Part shown: positions 10,847 through 23,534 of the stretch, piece after piece
Layout of the letters: each line of letters begins with the position of its first letter
How positions within the stretch are numbered: position 1 is the first letter of the stretch
Source of the DNA: Undaria pinnatifida
Taxonomy: Eukaryota > Sar > Phaeophyceae > Laminariales > Alariaceae
NCBI GenBank assembly: GCA_012845835.1
Contig: JABAKD010000003.1
Span: forward strand, 4,143,171 to 4,207,170
DNA length: 64,000 bases
Direction of reading: 5' to 3'
Position numbers and translations under genes: made by a program
The notes under the pieces: model-generated
Databases searched by the model: none
What the model saw: only the letters and a program-made list of their open reading frames with translations
What the model was told of the DNA's origin: nothing

Positions 10847-11451
10847 CTGGAAGAAGGCGCCACCATGCCCCCATGCAGCTGTCCCGCTGCGCCCCCCTTC
10901 GCCCCCTTCGATGCCGGCGGTGGTGGTAGTCCCTCCGCGCCCGCGCCCCCCGCCCCCACATCCCCCGCATACCCCCCTCCCCCTTTAGAAGCCGCCTTCC
11001 CCATTCGACCTCCCCCCCCGGCAGTTCTTTGGCCTGCGCCTCCGACAATATCAAAACCCAGGGCGGGTTTTCCCGTTGGGCCGTTGTGTCCCCCGCCAGC
11101 CAGCTTTCCGTTGCTGCTGAGCGCCGCGGTCGCTGCGTACGCGCTTCCGTTTCCCTGGCTGCTGTTGTTGTTGACGTTGTGGTTTAATCCGCTGGTGCTA
11201 CCGCCGCCCCCACCGTGGGTGGTTACGCTGTTACCCCCCCCCCCGCCACCACCACCGCCTCCGCTGTTAACGTGGTTGTTTCTATTCTTAGCGGAGGTGC
11301 TGCTGTTACCGTTGTGCGAGCTGCTGCTGGTTCCCGTGGTCGTCGCGTGTGGCGTGGTGGTGGTAGTCGTGCCGCTGCTGCTGCTGCTGCTGCTGCTGTC
11401 CCTGCCTCCCAACCCTCGCACATTCTTGAATTGCTTCAGAAGCCCTTTCAT
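10847..11451 (-). CDS. Probable first coding exon, low-complexity N-terminal region, product unknown
   Basis: An ATG at 11451 opens a 201-codon frame on the minus strand. It starts MKGLLKQFKNVRGLGGRD and is then dominated by Ser, Thr, Asn and Gly runs (a serine block, a threonine block, a glycine block of about ten, and a second Gly/Ala-rich block). The frame meets a stop just after position 10846, but a canonical donor AG|GTGATG lies at 10847/10846, leaving a two-base overhang, so I read it as a spliced exon. Only the first 18 residues look ordered; basic, amphipathic N-termini followed by disordered linkers occur in signalling proteins such as kinases and phosphatase regulatory subunits, but no domain is visible. 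No acceptor or next exon could be identified at lower coordinates. The region has high GC unlike its neighbours, which favours coding, while the simple-sequence content argues for caution. The proline-rich frame on the opposite strand is a shadow. Confidence 0.45.
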
Positions 11452-12189
11452 GCTGTGACCACCAATGGCTGCGCTGTTGGCGGGAACCGCGGATATCCTC
11501 CACGGAGTCCCAAAACGTTCGTAGCTTCTAAGCTAAAAATATCCCCGCACCACCTCCCACGCCCACCCAACCCCTCCCTCACACGCTCGCCTCCCTCCTT
11601 CCAAAAAAGCCTTTGCGGCCCCTGAAACCCCAGGTTATCTGGCGTGCGCTTCGAACCCTCCTTATGGCTGTGATTCCGAAACGGCTACACCGTAGGTCCT
11701 TGCCCGAGTTTCCCGGGTTTCCTGAAAAGGAGAAAATGCTAATGGTGGGCGGGACCGCCTCTGCACTGTACGAGGGTGTTGACAGCCGTGAGGCGTCGTC
11801 GAGGGGGGTGGGGGGGGGGGGCAGGAGGGCAGAACGGCCGGCCGACGGCGAGAGAAGAAAACAAGAGAAGTCCATCGGATGATGATGGGGGAAACAAATA
11901 AGTAAACGAAACAACGTCAAGCCAAAACTGTTTGTTGCTGCTATATCACACCAATAGCTGTTGTATCCTATTAACCAGCATTCCTTAAAGCCACGCCAGG
12001 TTCCACAGATGCTCCCACTAGTTGAGAGTAAAGCAAAGCCTTTTCGGGGGAGAATACTACAGGCACTGCGAGTACTGAAAGGATTTCATATTGCGAACAC
12101 TCGCAGTGGTACAAGGTTCCAATCACGGAATACGTTACTCGTACCACGTTGTCATACCCAAACAGCGATCAGGGCCAAGAAGACGACGG

Positions 12190-12560
12190 CAGGCACGGGA
12201 ACGATTGGGTAACGCGAACGGTAACGGTAACGGGAACAGTCGGTAACGGGAACAGTCGGTAACGGTAACGGTAACGGTCAGCAGTTGCATTGACGAGAAC
12301 GGTCGGTAACGGCTTCGGTAACGGGAACAGGGGCGGTAACGTGGCGGTAGCGGAAATGGTAATGGTAACGGTATCAGGTTGAAGCTCAAACTGTGCGGTA
12401 ACGGTAACCATCGCAAACGGTAACGGTACGGGTTTCGCTAACAGGAACGACGGGGAACAGTTTCGTTGACGGGAACGGTCGGCAACAGGTTCAGTAACAG
12501 GAACTATACCGGTAACGTTACCGCAAGGGCAAAGGTGGCGGCAACGTGTAACGGTAAAGG
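12190..12560. repeat. (GGTAACGGGAAC)n hexanucleotide array
   Basis: Degenerate 6-bp repeats 'ggtaac', 'gggaac' and 'ggtcgg' run for about 370 bp and decay toward both ends. All frames are open by periodicity, so the translations are not proteins. Confidence 0.85.
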
Positions 12561-12664
12561 TAGCAGCAAATGGGTCAATTTAGAGCAAACTCTTTCGCGA
12601 CTTCAGGAAGAATCGTCGCAAAATAAATCGCAGGTCAAAGCATCGACAGCACAAAGCAGCCTGT

Positions 12665-12930
12665 GCTGCCGGGGCGAGGTATGAGTTCGAAACCCCCCGA
12701 GTGCGTACTCGAATGAATTCGGGGGGGCTTTTTCTTGCGCACAAATTGACTTGCGGAAAACGCGAGAGCGTGAGCTAGCAACACTCGCTTAAAAATCGAC
12801 GAGCAGTGGGATTGCTGAACCCTATGCGCGATAAAAATTGAAGGCAAGAACCGGGGAGGGGAAGGGACGACACCTGTGACCACGGCTTATCCAGAAGCTG
12901 GAAAGTAGAAGTGTGCGGGAAAAAAAAAAA
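12665..12930 (+). mobile_element. tRNA-derived SINE, copy 1 (5' truncated)
   Basis: The copy retains the B-box-like 'gagttcgaaaccccc', then the body 'caaattgacttgcggaaa.cgcgagagcgtgagctagcaa', 'tcgacgagcagtgggattgctgaaccctatgcgcg' and 'cacctgtgaccacggctt.tccagaagctggaaag', and ends in an A run (12921-12934). The A-box half seen in the copies at 18035 and 28750 is missing. Confidence 0.75.
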
Positions 12931-13089
12931 AAAGTGCAACAAACAACAGATTGCAGCATCGACAACACAAAGCAGATACAGCTGACGGAGTGGGGCGTGT
13001 GCCGGGAACTGCGACGTAAGGAGCTGCGTCGCACGCGCGCAACATGGTGATGGTTGCCCTGCTGCACGCTCTGAGGAGACCGCGGATGA

Positions 13090-14875
13090 GACCGCACTTA
13101 CCGCTTTTTTTCGTCGTTACAGCTGGTAACGGTCAACTAGGGGCTCAAGCTGGTTGACTAAAAGTCGCCAAACAGAAATTAGTTGGCAAGGCAATACAGC
13201 AGTTCCTTTCCAGGCAAGACAAGCAGTCGTAACTCCTTGCAGTACAGCAACTTGCGGGAAACCTGCGCTTTTGTACTTGGCCGTGCGTTTGAGACTCGCA
13301 ACATGTTTACAAACGGAGTTGAAACGCTACGTCGGTTAGTTGACGTATTTCGCCATCCAGCCAACAATTTGATCCTCGCAATGCGGTTCCTACCGAGAAA
13401 AGGACTAAGTCGGTTTGGGAGGGGTCCCAAACTGAGAACCTGAGAAAAAAAGCACCTCTCGTTAGACGTCCTTCGCCACCCAGCTAAAGCCTTGGTACCA
13501 GGTATCCGTCAAGCCCAGCCAAATCACAGGACCCTATCGGGATCCACATATATGCAGATAGTACGCCGAAAAGAGACGAGTGCGACCTAACCAAGCGCCT
13601 ATATAGAACGAGCGTGCAGCCGTACGACTCGAGTATCTCCACGCTTCACGCGAGTCTCCCCACAGCTACTTACACTGCAGTCTGGATGCATCTCCTACCG
13701 CAACACCCCTGCTCTATTCGTGGGGCCGATGCCGTGACCGTTCATATTCGACAACGGTTCTGTGCAGCCCCAGAGAAGGGTGAATACAAGGACATACAGC
13801 AGTAGGACGGGCCCCACAGCAAGGCCGTGGTGTGCCAGCGCAATGTGACCGCCTTATATGGGGAAGCTGTCTTATTCGTTCCGGGTTATCAGTGCAATTC
13901 CCCAGTCACGCCAAGCGACATTGACCGCCGTGTATCGGGGTGCCGCCTTACTCAGACCGCCTTATTGGGGGACCCCTACTGTACGAGGAAACAAGCCCAA
14001 GAACAAAGAAAACTTAATCCCAACCTTGAACCCCAAACCCAAACCCCCAATCCCGACCCCAACGCCAACCCCGACTATTTAATAGAGGTGAAATAATACA
14101 TTCAACGCGCGCTGCCGCTGCAGGCAGTGCTGCTCAGCCGCGGTGCCGCTGCGTTGTGAAAAACAGCGCTTGCTGGTCACTAGGTTGGCGGATCGTTCGC
14201 GAATCATAAGCGTCGCAGCCTCACCCCCCTCCCCCCGTAGCCCCGTATGTACCTCCCTTCCCAACCCAACTCGATCCCGAACAAAACAACGCCGACACAT
14301 CGGAGGAGTAAATCCGAAATTTTCAGAAAAGGTTCAGCTTTCTAACGCATGTGTCGAAATGTCGTCGAGGAGACGCGATCAACGCCTCTTAGACACCACA
14401 AACAGAACAACAAGAGGTAGTGATCATGCTACCGTCGAACATATCATACGTATTTGACCATTAATTGTATACCAGGTACATATAGCAGCATTACACCAGC
14501 AAGAGCACTGCAATGATGTATTTAGTACCCAGTACAATCGGAAAGCAGGTTACATGAAATCGCACACCAGTACCAATTGTAGATAGCTTGAAAGCAGCAC
14601 GACTTGAAAACAGTTGAAAGCTGCACGAGCAATGTATACCCTGGTATTGAGCAGCAACAGCCTTCAGCAGCAGCCTTTAGGCTAAAGAAAAATCTCCAAG
14701 CCGGTGAACCGAATCGTCAAATCGAGAATATCTTAGCCTTGACAGAGAGGCTAGGGGTTAATATATACGCTAATACCACGTACTGGTCTAATTAATAGTA
14801 CCCTGGTAATACGTATAGTAATAGTATTCTGCTATTGGGATTATTAATAGCAATATAAGCAATACATTAACACTC
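13090..14875. other. No gene identified
   Basis: The region contains several short open frames. The most protein-like is at 13183-13443, but it holds an internal direct repeat (about 13338 and 13462, 'gacgt..ttcgcca.ccagc') and no splice context. A (CCCAAN)-rich stretch lies at 14010-14075. Nothing here can be supported as a gene. Confidence 0.5.
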
Positions 14876-17800
14876 AGTGATGGATTTGTGCCTCATCTTC
14901 TGTTGTTGTTGCTGCTGTTGCCGCCACTACCGCCACTAGAAGAGATGATGGTGGTGATGGAAGTGGTGGAGGTGGTGCCAGCGGCGGTGCTTTACCGAGG
15001 GTCCGGAGGAATCCTATCGAGCTGAGACAACGGGCCATCAGAAACCCCTCAATACTTGAATCCGAAACTCTACTTTCATGACTCGGGAGTACAAGCATGT
15101 TGCGTACCCTGATATTTCGAGTATAGGCACGCAGGTCAGGCAATCGCCTGCGTCGGGAAGATATCGTAAGGAAGCGGCTCACGACAACTGCTACCGGCAC
15201 ATGGCCTTGACGGACTTTCAAGGTGTTCATATATGTGTGTGTGTTCTTCACATTAATATATAAAAATCAGCGGTGTCTGAGCGGTCCACTAATACCTTTA
15301 CAACGAACCAATAGCTAGCTACCAATAGCAGGGTACTTCTGCCTGTTACTGCTGCTGTACCAGTGCAGTACCAGAGGTAAAAACAACTTGGTATTACCAC
15401 CAGGTACGTAAGAGTTGGCGAAACGCGGACTGCCGTGATAACGGTAATATACTGCGGCTTTCCATACTTTTCATACTGCGCCGAAAAAACAAGTTGACAT
15501 AAATGCTTGTCCTGGAAATAATAATCAAGCCGAAGGGCTTTTAACTTGAAAATATTATGGACGGCGCGAGTACGTATGATAAGGAGCAGGCTTGACACAA
15601 CAAAGCTCAACATTGTTATCGCAAAAAAATAGGTACACAATCCAATATCCGAACGCACAAGACAAATGCGACACTATTAGCAGGTGATTGGGAGGCCTAT
15701 AATATACGAAGACAAAAAGACAAAAAATGACAATAAAATTAGTTTTGGAAACGACATTTGATTATACGATATACGACAAAAAAGAAATCTAGGTCTGCGA
15801 TCGAGACATCATCACGATCGTATCCCGAGCCGACGTGGAGCCGTACGAGAGCCTGTCTGATACCAGGAGCACCCCCGGCCGTACCGGGCTGTGTAGATCG
15901 AGGGGAACGCCCGAACCTCGCAAGCAACTTGACACTCTGAGCCACGATATACGTGCTGCACGCCGTAGCAAAAGCTCAAACCTCGGATCATCGCTGTTGT
16001 GCACAACATCTTGCTTTTCTTTCAGTCAACACACAAGCCCCGGCTAAAATGGCCTTGAAAAGAGTTTTAGCGGCACAATAATCGACTTGGTCCCTCTAGA
16101 GCACCAACCGAGAAACGAGCTTAGAAGCCTGGTGCGGCACCCCAACGGCGACAGCACAAGCACATGACATCCCTCCAACGTAACCCACATATAGAAGGGT
16201 CCTTGGCTTGCGTTCAAGCTACGAGGGACTGGTGCTATCTCTTAGGCATCGCAAGGATAGATTGTTAATTGCCTCACCAAAGTGACGATGTTGACCTGAT
16301 ATTATCATCGTAGACTACGTAAGTAAAGTGTGGAAATCATTTTATTTTTTGGCGCGACGAGATCCGGGTCTATTCTTGATGCTTGTTGCTTGCGGTCGTA
16401 CCTCGTTGCCTCTCGGTACCAACGGAGACCAGCCACCCGATCCCCCGGCACGCCGACGCGCCCCAGTCGCCAAGCCCGAGGAATGCGTGCGGTCTCCTTC
16501 CCACCCTCGCAAACGCTTGCACTCGAACGGACCAAACAGGGTGTCTCTTGCAGTGTGATAGTTTTGTCCTTCTTCTGCTCCCCTGCCCCAGTTCTGTCCT
16601 GTTTATTTTCGGGAGAGAACCTTGGGATGCTCCTCCAATTGGGTCGCCCAGCTAGATCTCAAGAGGGGTGGTCGGGGCGTTCCACTCGCTCAGAATTAAA
16701 GCGATGGATCGACGTAGGGGGGGTGCGCGGTCGACACCTAGTCTCTTGACTGTTTCGGGCAAGACTTCTCTCGGCCGCCAGAGCAAAGACGGGGTACCTT
16801 GGCAAACGCCTCCAAATTATTGCAGGGGGTATGTCGTTTGATATCCCCTGCGACAGGTGTTCCAGGTGATCATTCGTCAAAAAGAGAAAGGTGAGCAACT
16901 CTGCGATGCCCTCCTGGCTAGCTTTTGTGCCCGTTGCCGTGAGAGTAGTCGAGACTCTCGTTTCCATCTAGAGGTGGTGTGTCTCTCGTGCTTGCAGTGT
17001 GCATTTCGTTTTGCTTTGGTCACCTTGAGTCAGGAACTCGAGAGGTGGTCATGGCGGAAAGTAGGCGGACACTACAATAATACGTGCCTTAGGCGAGGTG
17101 TGGATTGTGTGCAAACGAACACAGACGCCCACAGCCACACCCAGCCAGCCCTGGTACATATGCTGGGTGAGATGCTCTATATCTGCAATCGAAATTCTGC
17201 ATTGTTGTCGACCTATGCTGTGCTAGGTATACGTACGGCAGTACGATCTATGGTCACCAAGGAACCCCTCTGTCGCCGCATGCCCGCCGCATGCATATAA
17301 TATTGCGTGCGGTCGTACACGTATATTCTGCTGCTGCGAGTCGTAGAAACGCATAGCACAGGCTTGGCAAAGGCTCGATAGCCACATCATCGGCCCAACG
17401 CTACCCAACTGCGACATGCACATGGCAGTCCGAAAGCGTCTAGAGGGGCGTTCCGCCTGTGCATCTCCCCCACCGTGCTGTCCAGCTGCTATGGGAACAC
17501 TGCTGCTGCTTGCTTGCGAAAAAGGTCGTTTCTTGGTACCAACAGGAGTACGGGTAGAGTTCATTCGAAAAAATATCGTACGAGAAGAAAATCACTTGGG
17601 TACTCTATGCCCTAGGCCGTACTGGCTCGGATTATGGAGGGGCCTGTACTTGTGTCTATTTTCGTCTGTCGTTTTCATTTGCAACATCAAAACCAAAGTG
17701 AATTTCTTCCCTATGTGCGCAACAGACATTAAGAATCAGTATTGATTGCATACGAGTATGAGCAGCGTCTATTAATTGATGTTAAAATAGAATTGCCGTT

Positions 17801-17890
17801 GGATGTTGAGCGTTTTGGGTTTTGCTCGTACGTAGATGGTTTACGTTGGAAATTAGCAGGAAATTAGCAGGAAATTAGCAGACTGGAAAT
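14876..17890. other. No gene identified
   Basis: 15248-15658 (minus) has a 136-codon hydrophobic open frame in AT-rich DNA without recognisable family features. 16330-17300 has overlapping open frames on both strands of roughly equal length, as expected by chance at this GC content. Neither has supporting splice sites or motifs that I can name. Confidence 0.45.
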
Positions 17891-18034
17891 TAGTGATATC
17901 GTATGATACAAGTAGTAGTAGTAGTAGTGCTATGCTGCTGTCGTGTCATTTTTGTGTTTTTTTGCTCGTCACTTTTTACTTTCCAGCTTTTTCATTACCC
18001 TTGAGCGTCCTTCTGGACCAGCGCGGCCAGATGT

Positions 18035-18352
18035 CGCTCCTTTTTTTTCTTCTTTTTTTCTCCTCACACTTCTGCTTTCCAGCTTCTGGACAAGCCGTGG
18101 TCACAGGTGTCGTCCCTTCTTCCCCCCGGTTCTTGCCTTCAATTTTTGTCGCGCATAGGGTTCAGCAATCCCACTGCTCGTCGATTTTTCATCGAGTGTT
18201 GCTAGCTCACGCTCTCGCGCTTTCCGCAAGTCAATTTGTGCACAAGAAAAAGACCCCACGAATTTTACCGAGTTTGCACCCGGTGCCGGCTCGAACTCAC
18301 GAAACTGGCCTATACAGGGCTCGAAGATAACCTGATACGCCCCCGGGGCGAC
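18035..18352 (-). mobile_element. tRNA-derived SINE, copy 2 (full length)
   Basis: Read on the minus strand, it starts CCGGTCGCCCCGGGGGCGTA, followed by an A-box-like GGCGTATCAGG and a B-box-like GAGTTCGAGCC about 40 nt later. After the head come the SINE body and a poly-A tail (the T run at 18040-18060 on the plus strand). A second truncated 3' end of the same family lies just beyond it at 17965-18020. Flanks 'cgctcctt' and 'cgttcctt' may be a diverged target duplication. Confidence 0.8.
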
Positions 18353-18359
18353 CGGGCGT

Positions 18360-18640
18360 TCCTTATCCTCCCTCGGTAATCGGTACGTATGGTACGATAT
18401 TATTTGAATGTTTAATGTTATCATGATAACATCATACCTGGTATCATATTATTAAAGTACACTACTTGTATAATACTGGAGTACTATAGATATGATATGA
18501 TATCTACTACCTGGTACCTGGTATTACTCTTGTACGGAGTATTATTTTTGCCCTCCGACAATATAGCGTATATCGTATCGTATCGTATCATACCATATCA
18601 TATCATGTACCTGGTAGATTCCAGGTCGTAGGGGATCGGA
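18360..18640. repeat. AT-rich palindromic stretch with TACCTGGTA / ATCATGAT motifs
   Basis: It contains 'tatcatgataacatcata', 'ctacctggtacctggta', and repeats of 'tatcgtatcgtatcgtatca' and 'catatcatatcatg'. There is no coding potential; the stretch is cruciform-prone. Confidence 0.5.
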
Positions 18641-18974
18641 ATGTGTTGGAAGTCGAAACTTGAAAAGTTAATCGCCAACTTGACCTCTTTTTCGTTTTGC
18701 AATTTGACCATTTTCAAAACTGGACCAAGGTGTCGATTCTGGCACGTCTCAAAGCTCTACGTACCGTATGCGATTACTATCGCTATGAAAAAGGTAGACT
18801 ATATCATTAGCGTCGACTACTCAACACCGCTTGATAATAGCTTATGCAAGTGTTTTCAATGATATATGGGCGATTGGCGATACTACAAACTACAAAATAC
18901 CGGCATTCTGTGCTGTCTTCGTAAGGTTGCTGGCCGCTGGGCCTTGCATGCTTGCTCCATTATTATCGAAAAAA

Positions 18975-19305
18975 TAATATCTACTGCCGGAACCACTAAT
19001 GTACTGGCTGAGGAGGCTGCCAGTGCTGCGAGTATGATTACCGCTTGCATGCGCCCTTCGATAACGCTGGGAACTCGTCCAAAGAATGCTGTTCAGGATA
19101 TTGTCAATAGTGCTATACTTTCCGTCTTCCGTGAAAAGAGATATGGCTCATACTTTTGTACCAAGTACAGACTCCCACCACGAGTAGGGCTGGACCCTGG
19201 TCCAGTATGTACTGCCAGTAGCGTGTACTGGCTGAAGGAGATGTCAGTGCTGCCTCTGTTTTGACGGCTTTCGTACGTCCTACGATAATGCTAAACACCG
19301 GCCGG
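18975..19305. repeat. Tandem repeat, ~220-bp spacing, with a third partial copy near 19925
   Basis: The block 'ctgcc..a......gtgtactggctga.ga.g...tcagtgctgc' plus 'cgtac.tcc.acgataa.gct' occurs at about 18980 and 19210, with a partial copy at 19925-19975. A 132-codon open frame at 18866-19264 is explained by this repeat and is not credited as a gene. Confidence 0.5.
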
Positions 19306-19434
19306 TGCAGACTAGTCGTACGCTTTCCGTGATGCGTGATGAGGGGTAGGTGGACCTGTGGCTTATTCTACAAAAGCTACTATTTGTACGGACCCTGCTC
19401 CAATATGCTCTTATTATAAAAATTAAAATACACT

Positions 19435-19560
19435 CCAGCTGTGAGATCGAAGATTTCGTCGAAACTCATCTTTGCAAGCTGTGTGTGATACTCCGATCGC
19501 GCGCATTACGAGTTGTGTGTCCTCATTAAGGATATAGGTCGGCGACTCCCCTTACAACTA
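19435..19560 (+). repeat. Dispersed repeat F, copy 3
   Basis: The hairpin head 'ccagctgtgagatcgaagat..cgtcgaaactcatctttgcaagctgtg' is followed by 'atactccgatcgcgcgcattacg' and 'gatataggtcggcgactcccct'. Both following blocks match 2029-2098. Confidence 0.55.
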
Positions 19561-19694
19561 CAGTGTAGCTATCAGGGTCAACAGTATGATTTTAGTCAGT
19601 CTGTGCGCGGAAACTACAAAACCCGTTTCTGAGGGGGACAAAATCTGACAGCTGTGAAGGGAAAGGGGGCCTGGTTTTGATCAATAGCGAGCGG

Positions 19695-19935
19695 GTTTGG
19701 AGGGGGGCGGGGGGGGGGGGGGGGGAAAGGGGCAATTTGTGCATGTAAGCTATAAATCCTTTCGAGGGGATAAATCTGACGGTTTTGGCACCAGTATATT
19801 ATTGGGGGCGGGGGGGGGGGGGGGGGGGGGGGGGTTTGGGGGCGGGGGGCGGGGGGGGCAGCTCAAAATGTGCCTGGAAACTATACATTATTTTGAGGGG
19901 ATAAATGTGACAGTTTGCTCTTATATACGAAGTGC
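19695..19935 (+). repeat. Poly-G-rich tandem duplication
   Basis: Two copies of 'gaggggataaat.tgac.gtttgg/c' are each preceded by long G runs (19700-19725 and 19803-19858), which are strong G-quadruplex candidates. Confidence 0.7.
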
Positions 19936-20277
19936 TGCCAGGACGTTGACAGCTTGCGTACGTTCGACGATAACGCCTCAAAAGACAGCGAAAACCCTTT
20001 AAAATTGAGCAACGTAGAGTGAGGCGTACTCGAAAGAGACGAGAGGGGAGAGACGGGGCTATAATATAGACTTGGTCCGTTTTTTCTCGAATTTCTAGAG
20101 CCAACCCAGCACCCCTGCTGAGACCCAGGGAGTTGCCTTAGAAACATGACCTAAATATGTCAACGGTTTTTAGATCCAATGAAGAAGCCAAGTCGCGTAT
20201 AAACGGGCCTCTACGGCAGGGCGCCTCCAGCGGCGCCCTCCGGGGGCGCCTTCGGCGAGAACCCCTCACTAGCTGAT

Positions 20278-20465
20278 GCGGGTTTTCACGACCAGGCAAT
20301 CATGGCGTGCACTCAGCGCGAATCGCCGTGAGGTGTTCGGCGAGTCGCATAAAAGGGGGGGGGTGAATCCTATATATTTGTTCAGAGCCGGTTGTCAGGC
20401 GGACTTCGGCGCATATTGCACACTTTCTGCCACCAGCCGGGGGGGGGGGGGTGGTGGTCGCTGTT
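20278..20465 (+). repeat. Dispersed repeat O, copy 1
   Basis: It shares 'gggttttcac.accaggca', 'cgccgtgaggtgttcggcgagtcg' and 'aggcggacttcggc.c.t.ttg' with 37547-37650 and 57446-57590. The function is unknown. Confidence 0.6.
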
Positions 20466-21425
20466 TCGCCGCGACCAGTGCATTGTTTAGATCCAAGGTA
20501 CCAGTATACACCATATTGGGTAGAACTGTCAAGGCCTATTATTAATAATAGCTTCACAAAGCACTGCTATAGGACAGTATGATGAGATAGGATAGCCAGC
20601 CTAATTTGCTGCGAGTGTGACAGGAGTCCTTCCAATGGCTCCCGTGTTTACGCGATGAGTGATGCGAACTCTCCCACTGTCATATGATACGTGGCTGCCA
20701 AATCTCGGGATTTTCACTACTATTAATACCGAGCATTGTTACTCTTAAACTCCGGCAATCCTTTGTGTACTCGTATGCCAGAGGCTCTTAGCTGTGACCC
20801 TTTCACGTACAAAAAGCGGCCGATGTACCACGCACGCAGCTTGCAAAGATGAGTTTCGACCCTAAAAAATTCGAACTCGCAGCTGACGTGTTTAGAATAC
20901 ATTTACAAAAGCTGATGTAAAAGCCATTCTACTACTCATCATCCTACTTCCATGTGCTATGTTCCCAAATAAAGGGGGGGTGCCGTTCTACAAGGAAGGT
21001 AGAAATTGTTATGTACCAGGTACCGTATAAATAATTCATGTTAGGACCTCAAAAACTTTCTGCTACATACGTACCTAGGGTGGGATTGCTCACTATTATT
21101 AATAGTAGCATGCAAGATGCCATCGAGATATTGCCATCGGCGGATTGCTCGGCGTTTGCACCGCCATCCCCGTTACAGAGAACGTCAGCTTGGAATTCGC
21201 CCGGGGGGATGTGTTATCTTGCGCGTCGTAGGGTGGGCGATTCGCATTGTAAACTGTCACGATTGCGATTGTTCGGTCTCGGGTTAGCTAACCCCTTTGA
21301 CCTGGGGTACTGCGGAAGGAGAAGTTGGCCAATACACGGGACCCCTCCAGGGTCGGTGATATCAGCCAGCTCAAACTGCCGAGGTAGGGTTTGGTATTCC
21401 AAGCCAAGCCAAGCTGTACGGTAAA

Positions 21426-21691
21426 GATGCATGGTACGATAAGATGTAGGTAGTACTTTTCGCGTGAAATGTATTCTGAACGAACGGCGGTCCTTTAACC
21501 CAAAATCGTCTGAAAAACAGGCCATTTTTTTTTTTGCATGATTATCGATGTGTGCCTAGGCCATGGATTTTTCATCCGGTATGGTGGCGGTTTTGTTTTT
21601 GTCCAAACCGGTTTCGGGAGAGGGGTCTTAAGCTCACAAATTGAAGAACATTTCGGACAAAAACTGGTGCACCTCTATCGTAGCACGCGTC
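21426..21691 (+). mobile_element. MITE D, 266 bp, near complete
   Basis: The right terminus ACCTCTATCGTAGCACGCGTC is intact and the left terminus is a mutated inverted copy (GATGCATGGTACGATAAG). The interior carries the family hallmarks 'aacccaaaatcgtc', 'cctaggccatgg', 'ttcatccggtatg.tgg' and 'gagaggggtcttaagctc'. There is no ORF. Confidence 0.7.
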
Positions 21692-22017
21692 CCAACCCAA
21701 CCCATAACCCAACCCATAGCCCAACCCATCATAGACGGAGTACCCGAATTCCAACGCAACTAGTTTTACGACATATGCGCGCTGCATTGCATGTAAGTCG
21801 TGCTTTGGCGGCGCACTCGCAGGCAGCATGGAGGACCAAAGTTCGAGGACAGAGTTGACGAGAAAATAACTGGCGATTTGCGGCGTTGTCTACACGAAGC
21901 AGCCCGCGCTACGGGGCTTTTCGTCTGGAGTCCCAACCCAAACGCGACTCGAACGCGACGAATGCTATAATATTGGTTGAAGACGCACCAACCATTGTTG
22001 TTTATTCCCTGGAAGGT

Positions 22018-22310
22018 TCGTGGCTTGAGGAGCTCTATACCTTACCCATGTACCCACGAACTGATTTCTGAGTAAACTGAAAATTGCAACCCGATAAAGA
22101 AACCCCTGTCCTAGGTCTACTAACCATCATAATATCGCCAAAGAATGACATCTCTCCGAAGATTTTGGGTTAACGCCTTCACTATTGGAAACCCTTTTCG
22201 GTAACAAATTTACTTGAAGTTAGTATAGGGCCATCTCCACTGGAAACCCTTTTTAGGAACAAATTTACTTGAAGTTTGTATAGGGAGGGATTCTGGGGCT
22301 CTGGAGACCC
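22018..22310 (+). repeat. Repeat P joined to TTAA mini-MITE E (copy 1)
   Basis: 22018-22118 matches 27727-27830 ('gtggcttgaggagctc', 'gagta.actgaaaa..gcaacccgat'). Both copies are followed about 50-130 bp later by TTAA plus an E element, here starting at 22174 and partially duplicated internally, with the right end lost. Confidence 0.5.
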
Positions 22311-22354
22311 GTCACCCGGAAAAATATCTAGCCGAGAAATGCTACCTCTAACGT

Positions 22355-22356
22355 AG

Positions 22357-22391
<35 letters not shown>

Positions 22392-22615
22392 CTCACATTA
22401 ACTCGCATAATCAAGTCCGTGGTCACAGGACAGGCTCCAGTCACTCTGGAGCTGAGGAATACCCTAGGGAAAACACACACACAACCCAAGGTGGTACACG
22501 CATATATCACAGCTGACGCAATTCATGCCTCCACCAGAAACATATAGAAGTGAAATCGGGACAAGCGGGTAGTACGCGACACTCAAGGAACCGTATACGA
22601 TGCGAAACGCACGCG
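22355..22615 (+). repeat. Dispersed repeat J, copy 2, with built-in (GTT)12
   Basis: It is collinear with 4140-4365: a GTT tract, then 'ctcacattaactcgcataatcaagtccg', 'ggtcacaggacaggctc' and 'tccaccagaaacatat.gaa'. The tract is far shorter than in copy 1, showing length instability of the embedded microsatellite. Confidence 0.65.
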
Positions 22616-23534
22616 GCAACATATGGTACTACTGGTACTACACTCGTTTTGCTGCGCGGCCGCACTACCCTGGGTACTGCTGGTGTTGCTCGTTCAGTTT
22701 TTTTCGTTGCTTTTTTCGTTGCTTTTTTCGCTATACTATAATCAAGTCAACATGGTTCATTTACTGTATAGGTGTCTACGTACGGAGTATGATATAAGAG
22801 ATTGAGATCATGTGAGATGTCGGACTACTACCCAAAATTACCTCATTAGTTGTGCTTACGCGAGATTGCCGTGAAAGAACAGAATTTGACATTCTTACGG
22901 GTACGAAAGTGAAAGTAAGTACTGGGTATTTACCAAATGTCCAAATGTGGCAATGTGACAGCCAGAGGAGCTGCCCGCGGGAGAAAATGCAGGGATCCCC
23001 TATAAAAATACGCGGCTTTAGTGAATAGGGGACAGGGGTGTTAGATCATTGCGGCGGCGCGGACCAACTCCTTAGCCCTAAAGTGACCTCACCGTAAATG
23101 CCGTAATATAATGCGGTAATACGACATCTTGGTAGGCGTACATACCTGGTACGAAGAACCCGGTGCCCCGAAGGCGTCATCACGCCCAACCAGAAAACAG
23201 TCTTCGGGTATTTGGCGCGGTATGATATTCTTTGGGTCTTTAGATCGGCAAAACTTTTAACATTAGACAAAGGCGTGAGGCCCCGGCGGCGGCGGCGGCG
23301 GTGCTTCGGCTTTTTCTGCCGTTTGAAGGTTCCTCAAGGCCAACGAAGGCGCACGTAGTATGGTATATACGCTTAACGAGGTTAAGGTTTCCCTTCGGGA
23401 TGGAGTTGACGTGATGTCTCGGAAGCGTCGCGAGCCGAAAAGGGGGAACACAGGCGTTCCAATTATGTGTGCGAGCTACTGCTTTTGCTTGCTACGGTAT
23501 GCTTCGTGTACCTGTTGCGGTTTTCTTAACCCTC

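Noticed and set aside
10865..11458. 197-codon plus-strand proline/leucine-rich ORF
   Set aside because: It is the antisense shadow of the minus-strand exon, whose MKGLLKQF start and donor site make that strand more likely.
15880..15985. Possible minus-strand tRNA ('tggctcagagtgtcaag' A-box-like)
   Set aside because: No proper B box at the expected distance and no acceptor pairing.
18866..19264. 132-codon plus-strand ORF
   Set aside because: Most of it lies in a diverged tandem repeat that continues outside the ORF and in a third partial copy near 19925 without an open frame.
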